A stretch of DNA of 7,069 nucleotides, taken from NCBI GenBank assembly GCA_031287585.1, contig JAITST010000079.1, forward strand, positions 1-7,069, written 5' to 3'. The notes under the pieces were generated by a model. The model searched no databases, had not been told where the DNA came from, and saw only the letters and a list, made by a program, of their open reading frames with translations. Source of the stretch: Planctomycetaceae bacterium. GTDB taxonomy: Bacteria > Planctomycetota > Planctomycetia > Pirellulales > Thermoguttaceae. Made by a program: the position numbers and the translations under genes. Below are positions 1 through 6,351 of the stretch, piece after piece (within the stretch, counting starts at the first letter, position 1; every line of letters begins with the position of its first letter).

Positions 1-210
1 TTTCCACCGTGAACGAGTAAGTAGAACAAGATTGAACATCGGTTGTTTTCTTACATCAGTAAGAATTGGCGTGGTCGTCCGTTGGTGGATATGGCGACGG
101 TGGTGAACTTGATTGCAAACAATAAAACGGAGACCGGCTTGACGGTACGTTGTGTTGAGGACAGAAATGTTTACCGGACGCGTTCCACGGTGAATGGAAC
201 TACACCATAA
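1..210 (+). pseudogene. ISAzo13-type transposase, C-terminal remnant
   Basis: Reading frame 1 of the plus strand gives the C-terminal end of a DDE transposase of the ISAzo13 ('Rhodopirellula transposase') type, cut by the window edge. The recognisable block is HRLFSYISKNWRGRPLVD (about bases 37-90), followed by ATVVNLIA and TGLTVRC, in the order I remember from the C-terminus of that family. The frame is open from base 25 to the TAA at 208-210, but has TGA at 10-12 and TAG at 22-24. In context (PP-stop-TSK-stop-NKIEHR) these most simply come from GGA to TGA and TGG to TAG changes. It is therefore a decayed, inactive copy. The family name rests on motif memory only; the pseudogene status is seen directly. 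Confidence 0.75.
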
Positions 211-238
211 AAGCAAAAACTAAAAATATAAAATGAGT

Positions 239-258
239 GAGTTATTGTTTGACGGATA
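239..258 (+). repeat. Probable right end of the ISAzo13-type element
   Basis: The 19-base word GAGTTATTGTTTGACGGAT lies 28 bases after the transposase stop, and recurs with 17 of 19 identical bases in the same orientation at 7050-7068. Directly beyond it, ISAs1-like coding sequence resumes on the other strand, so this is the natural junction between two elements. That it is a terminal repeat of the ISAzo13 element is inferred from position and recurrence. The matching left end is outside the window and no target duplication can be checked. Confidence 0.45.
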
Positions 259-456
259 CTAACAACCTCACCAAACACGCCATTGTTATTCGGAACAACG
301 AACAAGTACAGCCATCAAACCCAAAAACACCAATGCGCATAACGAGTCAAAACGATGACGAACTCCGCGACGCTTACGCGGATCGCTCAACTGCTTAAAT
401 ACACCGCTCAACAACGACAACTGCTGATAAAAATTTGAATCGCGCGTGTCCAACAT
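259..456 (-). pseudogene. ISAs1/H-repeat-type transposase, N-terminal remnant
   Basis: On the minus strand an ATG at 456-454 opens a 56-codon frame ending in TAA at 288-286. Residues 19-48 contain VFKQLSDPRKRRGVRHRFDS followed by LCALVFLGLM. This is the typical N-terminal domain of ISAs1 (H-repeat associated) transposases: a short helix, a DPR-K-RG-RH/Y motif, then a hydrophobic LA-L-FLGLL stretch. After that the frame breaks; a different frame continues with ITMACLVR, resembling the expected next block (IT-MA-LVRWA), so a small deletion or frameshift lies near 285-295. Similarity stops where the ISAzo13 end begins (about 258), consistent with ISAzo13 having inserted into this gene; the rest, including the catalytic DDE residues, is outside the window or lost. 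The start codon is plausible because the conserved part begins about 20 residues in. Confidence 0.6.
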
Positions 457-667
457 CTAATTACCTACATGAATAAAAAAAGTATCATACGAAATGTTAT
501 ACATGCGAAAAACGAAAAAGTGCGAGATTATTGGAATTTTTTTATTTTGCAATTGACGTGAGCATCTTTCCTGATTGCGTATTTCTGATAGAATATGAGT
601 GTTGTGTGAGGTAGCAGTGTCCCGTATGTTCGTGTAACTAGCAACAATTTCATTGAGGGTGACAACT

Positions 668-1030
668 ATGCAAATAATCGAAACAGAAGTATCGTATGAC
701 CAAGTTTTCGCGATGGCAAAAAAACTGCCGTTACGTGAACAGTCTATTTTACGGGACTCGCTCGCGTTGATGATTGGAAATGCTGGCAAAACATCGCATT
801 TTGCGTCAGAGGAAGAGGTTGACGAAAAATTTGACATCTACTCCTACATAACTCCCGAAGACAGAGAACGTTTTCAGAGAAATCACGATGCACTCGTCGC
901 GTCGTTACCCAAACGAACACCGGAGGAATGGCAAGAGATTTTTACTCGCTCGGACAATTTTCCTGTGGCGACAGAAGAGGAAATCAAATTACATGAAGAA
1001 GCCAGTGAGGATTTGAGAAAATGGCGGTAA
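668..1030 (+). CDS. Antitoxin-like protein upstream of a PIN-toxin remnant
   Basis: This is a 120-residue acidic protein without membrane segments. I chose ATG 668 over TTG 653 because GAGGG (655-659) sits at the right distance before it. The N-terminus (residues 3-33, IETEVSYDQVFAMAKKLPLR and on) resembles the 'beta strand, then helix with LP/LS-x-E-x-x-x-L' opening of many VapB-like antitoxins that pair with PIN-domain toxins. The rest is charged and probably helical, with FDIYSYITPEDRERF (55-69) and TPEEWQEIF (84-92). At 120 residues it is longer than a typical VapB. Its last ten bases overlap the start of a micro-gene that looks like a gutted PIN toxin, the usual antitoxin-first order. 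The role would be DNA-binding autorepression plus toxin neutralisation in the cytoplasm, but this is inferred from layout and the N-terminal pattern. It could instead be an unrelated small planctomycete protein. The gene itself is well supported by length, ribosome site and frame. Confidence 0.7.
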   Translation: MQIIETEVSYDQVFAMAKKLPLREQSILRDSLALMIGNAGKTSHFASEEEVDEKFDIYSYITPEDRERFQRNHDALVASLPKRTPEEWQEIFTRSDNFPVATEEEIKLHEEASEDLRKWR

Positions 1031-1107
1031 TGATTTCGTTGGATTCTGGTGCCTTAATTGATTTCTTTTGTATTGATAATCTTGACATAATCACATTGGA
1101 CGGATAA
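1021..1107 (+). pseudogene. Micro-gene resembling an internally deleted PIN-domain toxin
   Basis: ATG 1021 opens a 28-codon frame (a second ATG at 1030 shares one base with the upstream TAA, giving TAATG) ending in TAA 1105-1107. GTGAGGA (1005-1011) is a good ribosome site. The product starts MISLDSGALIDFF after the second ATG, which matches the first strand and helix of PIN ribonucleases (M-I-x-LD-T/S-x-x-LIDFF, with the first catalytic Asp). It ends NLDIITLDG, which matches the last PIN strand (h-h-T-x-D). About 100 residues of the domain between them are missing, so no nuclease activity is expected. The antitoxin overlap and both end motifs in the right order argue against chance, but the frame is very short. 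It may be a relic or, less likely, a retained small peptide that couples translation to the gene that follows. Confidence 0.55.
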
Positions 1108-1112
1108 CAACT

Positions 1113-4019
1113 ATGCACATTCTCTACCCGGGTTATACCTTTGAAACTCTTTCGATGAATCGTTCTGACGGCGAAGCGTCGGAGTTGGTGGTGGCTTATT
1201 CGGCATTGTTCCATCCGGCGATTGTTGAACAGACGAAGCATCTCCCGAATTGGGAAAGTGCCGCCGCACCGATGTCGCCGACGGCTCCGAAAGTCCTCGT
1301 CATACCGCCGTGTTGCGAGAAGTATATTGACGACACGTGGACATCAAAACTCGACAAAACCGAAACAATCGTAGTCCGTAATCTGTCACGCCGTGACGAA
1401 ATTATCACATTCATAATCGAAAAATTAAACGTAACTGACCACAACTTCGACAACGAGTTTGTAAACGACTGTCTCGCACTCGGCACGTTTGCATTCGTAA
1501 CAGACCTGCTGACCCGTCAAATCCGCTATATGTCTGTCCTCGACAACAGCCGCTTACAAACCGAGTTGCTGGACACAATCAACGCATATCGCGAACACGA
1601 TACCGCCAAAATTGACGAAGCAATCGCGAAGGCATTCGATGTCGTTACCGAATCGAAAGAATACTTCTACACGTCGCAATCGTACCTGTTAAATTTTCTG
1701 CTCCTGCCGGCATCACTACCGGCAGAGCATCTCTCGCCGCAAGTCCTGCAACCGCAATTACACAAGTCGCGTAAAACAACACTCTGGCTGCCAACCGCGA
1801 CCCTCGAACGTCTCGCCGCCGACTTTCCTGAATCGTTACAATTAATCCGCAGCGCAGTCGAAAACGGCGACGTGCAAATTGTCGGCGACGAACGACGCGG
1901 TGACAACGATATCCGTATGCCGTTACTATCACAAGACGAAATCGCAAGCAAACTACGTAACGCAATCGCCCGTTACACCGACTTGCTCGGAAAACGCCCA
2001 TTAGTTTTCGGTCGTCTGACTGCTGGTTTAACACCCGTCCTGCCGCAGTTACTCGCGTTAACGTCATACACCGGAGCGATTCACTTCACACCGCTCGACG
2101 GTTGGAAACCGAACGATACAAACCAAAGTAAAATCGAATGGAAAGGAATTGACGGTACGTGTATTGACGCACTCATCCGTTATCCGCTCAACGCCGCCGA
2201 AGAAGACAATGGAGTCGAAGTCGCGTCGAAACTTGGACAAATTCTCGACACAGACCACGTTGTAACAATAGCGTTCGCACACTTCCCGAACCAGCCGACA
2301 CAATGGATGGACGACTTCCTGACTGCAAACAAATTCACAAAATCACTTGGCGAGTTTGTGCTAATCGACGACTATTTCGCACAAACCAAGAACTCCGGTA
2401 ACAAAACATCATACTCGCTCACAGACTACCGAATCAACGAATTGCAATCAGCGGTAGAGCAAGGACATGAAAATCCAATCTCACGTTGGGTAGCGTACAA
2501 CAAAACAAGAATAAATCGTCAGGCAACAACCGTCCTCGAAATTATGACTCGTTTGCTAAACCCAAACGAAACCTCACATAACCAATCGTTAGAACAAGCC
2601 GCCGTAACATTCACAAAAACGTTAGCCGCGTCGAACGAACAATCGGACGAAGGTCTGTTGTTCATCAATCCGCTAACAGTCCCAAGAACAGTTTACTACG
2701 ACATAACATGCTTCACAAACGAACTGGATTGCGACACAATAGTAGCGGACATAACACAAAACGGTAAACGTGAAGCAGCAATAAAAGTACCGCCGCTTGG
2801 CTATTCATGGCTTGGACAAGTGAAGTCAGAACAACACACGCAGGAGCATCAGTCTCGCGAGATAGAGAAGAAACATCCAGCCAAACCAAAATCATTCTTA
2901 CAAAATATAATCAATACTTTCACTAACACAAACGTATCAAAAGCCAAAGAACGCCCGTTAGTAGCGGAAATATCAATCCCGACAAACGACGGCAACCGCG
3001 ACCGTTTTTACTTACTGCGAAACAATTTCTACGAAGCGAAAATCGACACCGCAACCGGCGCACTTTTCTCGGTACGTTTTCCGGAAAAACGTGGTAACCG
3101 GCTAGCTCAGCAAATCGCCTATCGACTGTCAAAAGCGGAACGTGCGACCGATACCAGACCAATTGACGACCCGAATTTCGGTTATACAATTATGGCGGCT
3201 GACAAATTTGAAATCGAGACAAGTAACTTACTGACAGGTTGCCTGAAAATAAACGGTCGTCTAGTCCATCCAGATGGACACGTTGCAGCGACATTCATCG
3301 AACGTTTTACAGTCCGCCGAACAAGTCCGGTAATAGAAATCGCAATAGAACTGGAACCAGAATTTCAGCGGGAGAATACTATCGAATCGGCGTGGGAAAG
3401 TTACTACGCAATCCGTTGGGGCTGGGGCAACGAAATGCTAGACACATTCGGGAGTATCAACGGCAACTATCAAAAAATAGATAGCGACACAAAACAAATT
3501 CACTCAACAGAATTTATAGACTTAAGAACAACCAGTGAATCGCTAACAATACTAACAGACGGGCTACCGTTCCACCGTCGCGTAGGTTTAAGACGCATAG
3601 ACACACTCCTGTCGGTACACAACGAAAAGAGTAAAATTTTCCGTTGTGCCTTCGGACTAGAACTGCCAAACCCGCAAGACACAAGCAAAGAGTTCCAACT
3701 GGAAGACAAAAACATTCTGGTAAAAAAATCGCAAAAGCCGAGAACAAATTCGGCGTGGCTGGGATTCATTGAGGCGAAAAACATAGAAGCGATAGATTGG
3801 CAAATTCTGACAAACGAATCGGGACTATCAATCCAGGTACAACTACAGGAGACAAAAGGTAAACCAAGCCAATTCCAAATAATATTCTGCCGTCCAATAA
3901 AACAAGCAATAAAACAAAACCAACTAAACGAACCACAGGAACAATTAGAAACAAATAACAACAAAGTAAAAATAAAAATGCGTCCCCACGAAGTTTTGCC
4001 GATACGGATAGATTTTTAG
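1113..4019 (+). CDS. Large GH38-like (alpha-mannosidase-like) protein, divergent
   Basis: This is a 968-residue protein without a signal peptide or membrane helix, so probably cytoplasmic. ATG 1113 follows a weak GGA (1102-1104). Residues 1-180 are not recognised. Residues 185-425 follow the N-terminal barrel of glycoside hydrolase 38: LPTATLERLAADFPE (226-240), GDVQIVGDERRGDNDIRMP (252-270), a GKRPLVFG segment (293-300), TPVLPQLLALTSYTGAIHF (307-325) and IEWKGIDGTCIDAL (341-354), which parallels the family's W-G-DG-S block. Residues 516-566 (LFINPLTVPRTV and on) and 612-968 resemble the beta-rich GH38 C-terminal domain (LRNNFYEAKIDTATGALFSV at 635-654). Residues 570-611 are a charged linker; 928-953 is rich in Q, N and K. 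The HxDxGW zinc motif and the D-P-F-G-H-S nucleophile segment of active alpha-mannosidases are absent: the latter position reads FGRLTAGLTP. The fold assignment is fairly firm, but an active glycosidase is not supported. It starts six bases after the PIN-like micro-gene, so co-transcription is likely. Confidence 0.72.
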   Translation: MHILYPGYTFETLSMNRSDGEASELVVAYSALFHPAIVEQTKHLPNWESAAAPMSPTAPKVLVIPPCCEKYIDDTWTSKLDKTETIVVRNLSRRDEIITFIIEKLNVTDHNFDNEFVNDCLALGTFAFVTDLLTRQIRYMSVLDNSRLQTELLDTINAYREHDTAKIDEAIAKAFDVVTESKEYFYTSQSYLLNFLLLPASLPAEHLSPQVLQPQLHKSRKTTLWLPTATLERLAADFPESLQLIRSAVENGDVQIVGDERRGDNDIRMPLLSQDEIASKLRNAIARYTDLLGKRPLVFGRLTAGLTPVLPQLLALTSYTGAIHFTPLDGWKPNDTNQSKIEWKGIDGTCIDALIRYPLNAAEEDNGVEVASKLGQILDTDHVVTIAFAHFPNQPTQWMDDFLTANKFTKSLGEFVLIDDYFAQTKNSGNKTSYSLTDYRINELQSAVEQGHENPISRWVAYNKTRINRQATTVLEIMTRLLNPNETSHNQSLEQAAVTFTKTLAASNEQSDEGLLFINPLTVPRTVYYDITCFTNELDCDTIVADITQNGKREAAIKVPPLGYSWLGQVKSEQHTQEHQSREIEKKHPAKPKSFLQNIINTFTNTNVSKAKERPLVAEISIPTNDGNRDRFYLLRNNFYEAKIDTATGALFSVRFPEKRGNRLAQQIAYRLSKAERATDTRPIDDPNFGYTIMAADKFEIETSNLLTGCLKINGRLVHPDGHVAATFIERFTVRRTSPVIEIAIELEPEFQRENTIESAWESYYAIRWGWGNEMLDTFGSINGNYQKIDSDTKQIHSTEFIDLRTTSESLTILTDGLPFHRRVGLRRIDTLLSVHNEKSKIFRCAFGLELPNPQDTSKEFQLEDKNILVKKSQKPRTNSAWLGFIEAKNIEAIDWQILTNESGLSIQVQLQETKGKPSQFQIIFCRPIKQAIKQNQLNEPQEQLETNNNKVKIKMRPHEVLPIRIDF

Positions 4020-4257
4020 GGAATCTCTGAAAACTCTTTTTTAACGCGGCGGACGCAAAGAATCGCGGAGGAGTATTTTTTTGGGTAACTTATTCTATTA
4101 TAAATTACTACAAAAAGATTTTCAAAATAAAATCTCTGCGGTTAAAATTGAGGTTTTTAGAAATGCCCTTATGTTATTTTTTGTCTGATTTCTTCCGTCT
4201 ATTTGCCAATCCCTCAATAAAAATGGGTGTGTAAAAATGCCACTCCGATACCCCCAC
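4020..4257. other. Gene-free stretch after the GH38-like gene
   Basis: I see no coding frame with protein-like composition here. The stretch is AT-rich with several T runs (4037-4042, 4076-4082) but no clear GC-rich stem, so there is no convincing intrinsic terminator for the GH38-like gene. The only inverted repeat noticed is ATTGAGG (4147-4153) with CCTCAAT (4212-4218), seven base pairs around a 58-base loop, which is weak. Confidence 0.5.
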
Positions 4258-4285
4258 TTGACAACTTGACGAATAAAGTGATAAT
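4258..4285 (+). promoter_or_regulatory. Probable promoter of the tRNA-Phe gene
   Basis: A perfect -35 box TTGACA (4258-4263) is followed after 16 bases by GATAAT (4280-4285), a good -10 box. Transcription would start near 4292, leaving a 5' leader of about 50 bases before the tRNA at 4344. A second TTGACG (4266-4271) and TATACT (4295-4300) are close by but their spacing fits less well. This is inferred from consensus only, and promoter rules are poorly known in planctomycetes. Confidence 0.5.
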
Positions 4286-4343
4286 TATACACGTTATACT
4301 TTTAGCATGTCTCTTCCGATTGTGCGGACGTGAAGATGACAAT

Positions 4344-4416
4344 GGGTAGGTAGCTCAGTTGGTAGAGCAATGGACTGAAAATCCATGTGTCGGCGGTTCG
4401 ATCCCGCCCCTGCCCA
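4344..4416 (+). tRNA. tRNA-Phe (anticodon GAA)
   Basis: A full 73-base cloverleaf can be drawn. The acceptor stem is GGGTAGG (4344-4350) with CCTGCCC (4409-4415), containing one T-G wobble. The D arm is GCTC/GAGC around AGTTGGTA, and the anticodon arm ATGGA/TCCAT has loop CTGAAAA with anticodon GAA at 4377-4379. The variable loop is five bases (4387-4391). The T arm is GGCGG/CCGCC with loop TTCGATC. The discriminator base at 4416 is A, as expected for tRNA-Phe, and no CCA is encoded. All invariant positions I could check are present, so it should be functional and decode UUU and UUC. Confidence 0.95.
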
Positions 4417-4417
4417 C

Positions 4418-4508
4418 TGTAGCGGTGGTAGTTTTTGGTTCAAGAGGGGCTATCACACCTTTCACGCTACACGTTGACGAAAGTCAATGTAGCCGTCACC
4501 ATCTACCA
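4418..4508 (+). other. Inverted-repeat-rich segment behind the tRNA, possible structured RNA
   Basis: A strong hairpin is formed by GCTACA (4466-4471) and TTGAC (4474-4478) pairing with GTCAA (4483-4487) and TGTAGC (4488-4493) across a GAAA tetraloop, with a two-base CG bulge. A second TGTAGC at 4418-4423 can pair with the same GCTACA, so two mutually exclusive folds exist. TGGTAG (4426-4431) can pair with CTACCA (4503-4508), enclosing the hairpin. No open frame of interest overlaps it. It could be the 3' trailer of the tRNA transcript, a small RNA, or a relic of an element end. The pairings are seen; any function is unproven. Confidence 0.4.
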
Positions 4509-4875
4509 AAGGGGGCGGCGTTTTCGTTTCTTGCAACTTAGTGCTAGGTTATTTTTTTGGCTATTCGGAAAAAATTTTTAGAAAATTTTAATATTTACGT
4601 CACCCCCCGCTTACATAATCGTTAGAAGTGGTAGAATCGTTCGCGTTATTGAAAAACTCTGTTCGGAATTTTCCAACAACTCGTCCTTGTCCAATATTTT
4701 TGAAAGGCACTGAAACCGTCGGATTTTGGTGCGAATTCGGGAGCGATTTTCGATAACGTGAGACGAAAAATGTAGCAGCATTTTTCAAAAATAGTATCAA
4801 GGGCAATACATCGTTCGAATAATAAAATCAGCGCACAGTGGTATCGCAGATTGTTCATTGGCAAACTATTCGAAG
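4509..4875. other. Unassigned stretch between the tRNA trailer and the transposase relic
   Basis: No tRNA, stable repeat array or recognisable protein was found on either strand. The short minus-strand frames here (68 and 72 codons) do not resemble a family I know. The part next to 4876 is probably the non-coding tail of the minus-strand insertion sequence. An 8-base inverted repeat, TTCGAATA (4814-4821) with TATTCGAA (4867-4874), lies just past the transposase stop and might be a weak terminator or part of the element end. Confidence 0.4.
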
Positions 4876-5619
4876 TTAGATTCGTTCCACCCGAATAATT
4901 GGTAAATGCTGTCGTCCTTCAAGAAAATCGAGATGAACATTTATCTTCGCTCCCGCTCTTCCTGCGATACACATTCGCGGTTTCACGCACGTTTTTTTGT
5001 GTTTTGCTAATGGTCGCGTTTCGATTCTTGATTTTGAGTTTGTGGCATGACGGTAAAAGTAAACTTCGTTGGGTGTTTTGCCGGAAAGAGTCATGTGCGG
5101 ACGATATTCGTTGTACCAATTGAAAAACGGACGAGTTTCATTTGCTATTTCGTTTTTCGATAACGGTACAAGTATTCGTCGAGTACAACCGTCTTTGTGC
5201 GTTAAGATGACACGTTCCGTTACTGCTATTGAGCCGTGTTTGCCGACAGCACCGAAACGTTGTTTGATTTCGTTTTCGTTGCACCAAGACCGAAACTCTG
5301 ATGATGTAAATTGCGTCCCTTTGTCCGAAATAAGATATTTCGGTTTCACGGCATTGTCATTGCAAATACGATTCATTGCCGAAACGATTTGTGATGCTGT
5401 AGGGTTTTGTTAAAAAGTGTCTAATCCCATAACACGTCGGGAATAGTGATCAATCACAACCATTACGTACCAAGAATACGGATGAACTTGTGGCATAGCG
5501 TTGGGCGACCACGGTGTCCAAAGACCATCGCTTGTGGGAACAACAGTTAAGTCAACGCTCCAAACATGGTTCGGATACCACGCTTGAACGGTTGGTTTAT
5601 CCGGCGTTGGATTTTTCCC
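4876..5619 (-). pseudogene. DD35E integrase-core transposase, interrupted and N-terminally truncated
   Basis: The minus strand encodes the rve/integrase catalytic core of an insertion-sequence transposase (IS3/IS481-like grouping; exact family not certain). The first catalytic Asp is in WSVDLTVVPTS (codon at 5551-5553), the second in YLISDKGTQF and the Glu in SIAVTERVIL. The spacing between the second Asp and the Glu is 35 residues, the classic DD35E. The C-terminal part has FNWYNEYRPHMTLSGKTPNEV, typical of the family. The frame is continuous from about 5619 to the TAA at 4876-4878 except for one in-frame TAA at 5412-5410, where an AAA (Lys) to TAA change is the simplest explanation. Roughly the first 100 residues, including the DNA-binding domain, are missing, and the sequence switches near 5607-5625 to an unrelated plus-strand gene remnant. 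Both defects make it inactive. The RFGAVGKHGSIAV wording is one I associate with planctomycete copies. Confidence 0.8.
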
Positions 5620-6046
5620 AATTGACCGGTGGTGCCGTGTTGCGGTTGGCTTTGGGTATTTTGAAAAAGACCGTCGAAGGATTGGAGGACGAATTTGCCG
5701 AAGCGATGTTGCCGATGAAAAGGAAAAAATAGAATTGACGAAAGAGATTCTCGTTTACGTAGCCAAAGTTATGGCAGTTCATAACAAGCGATTGGACGAC
5801 GAAAAGATTGAAGAATGATATCGGAAAGCCGAATTAGAACGCAAACCGAAATGGATAGCCGAAGGCGAAGCACGAGGTGTTGTGTTGTCCGTTCAGAGCG
5901 TTCTTAATGCGAGATTTCATACCGTCACGCCGAAAGTTCAAAAGCAACTTTCGGTGATAACGGATGTATCGCGGCTAGAGAACCTTGTCGGACAGGCGGC
6001 GGTTTGCTCAACGTTAAAGGATTTTGAAAAATTACTCAGCAAATAA
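5607..6046 (+). pseudogene. Rpn-like (PD-(D/E)XK transposase-type nuclease) gene, C-terminal remnant
   Basis: Two plus-strand frames together give the C-terminal half of a protein resembling the Rpn family of recombination-promoting nucleases. The first part reads LTGGAVLRLALGILKKTVEG and EDEFAEAMLP, ending in a wrong-frame TAG at 5730-5732. From about 5714 the neighbouring frame continues (DEKEKIELTKEILVYVAKVM, then NKRLDD), meets TGA at 5816-5818, and goes on to the natural TAA at 6044-6046. The tail WIAEGEARG, with VQSVLNARF and LENLVGQAAVCSTLKDFEKL, matches the E-G-x-A-x-G spacer and DUF4351-like helical end common in these proteins. The nuclease core lies upstream and is missing: at about 5610 the sequence abuts the transposase relic. 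With a frameshift, a stop and no catalytic domain, it is dead. The family call is moderate and from memory. Confidence 0.55.
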
Positions 6047-6318
6047 CCGTACTGCCCGGATTTTTGCCGTAAATCCTTTATTTGCAAGAGTTAGTGCGAC
6101 GTTGTAAAAAAAGGGGAACAGTGAGGGGAATAAAGCCAGAAGGATGTTCCATAGTTCATAGTTTTTTGTCGAAAGGTTTTTCTGGAAACATCTCGGTGCT
6201 TGACCGTAAAAATCCACTGTTTCCGCACTGTTTGGCGTGTGTTGCATTTCATTTCACCGCAACGCCAATGGTGTGCGGTTCACTAAGCCGCCGACACGGG
6301 CGAACCGATGCAGAAACG
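6047..6318. other. Non-coding stretch between two gene remnants
   Basis: Nothing protein-like stands out on either strand. Frames of 71 codons (minus) and 100 codons (plus) cross the area but have no ribosome site or family resemblance. Minor features are GGAACA (6115-6120) with TGTTCC (6145-6150) as a loose inverted repeat, and a doubled word CCGTAAATCC (6067 onward) and CCGTAAAAATCC (about 6204). I can assign no role. Confidence 0.4.
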
Positions 6319-6344
6319 AAAAAAGCCCGCCAAGCGGCAGGCTT
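6319..6344 (-). terminator. Intrinsic terminator of the tyrosine recombinase
   Basis: Read on the minus strand, AAGCCTGCC pairs with GGCGGGCTT across a GCTT loop (plus-strand 6323-6344), nine base pairs with one T-G wobble, and is followed by a run of six T. It sits eight bases after the original stop codon of the recombinase (6352-6354), so it is the natural end of that gene and has stayed intact while the gene decayed. Confidence 0.85.
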
Positions 6345-6351
6345 CGTATTG

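Noticed and set aside
553..594. Promoter for the antitoxin-like gene (TTGACG at 553, TAGAAT at 589)
   Set aside because: The spacing of 30 bases is too long and no other box at 16-18 bases fits, so I did not call it although a promoter must lie in this area.
457..837. 126-codon minus-strand frame opposite the antitoxin-like gene
   Set aside because: It is antisense to a gene with a good ribosome site and coherent protein, and its product is low in recognisable features.
1645..2067. 140-codon and other minus-strand frames inside the GH38-like gene
   Set aside because: Arginine-rich shadow translations caused by the codon pattern of the plus-strand gene; none resembles a known protein.
4344..4416. 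tRNA-Phe as the attachment site for the tyrosine recombinase element
   Set aside because: The 3' end of the tRNA (GGTTCGATCCCGCCCCTGCC) is not repeated anywhere near the recombinase or elsewhere in the window, and other unrelated remnants lie between them.
4359..4541. 60-codon plus-strand frame starting inside the tRNA
   Set aside because: It overlaps a perfect tRNA and an inverted-repeat region, has no ribosome site and no family resemblance.
4600..4864. Two overlapping minus-strand frames of 68 and 72 codons behind the transposase
   Set aside because: They overlap each other in different frames, lack ribosome sites, and none of the three minus-strand frames shows a motif I recognise.
5514..5606. 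ATG at 5514 as the start of the Rpn-like protein
   Set aside because: Residues before 5607 are the antisense reading of the transposase relic; Rpn-like similarity starts only at LDFSQLTGG.
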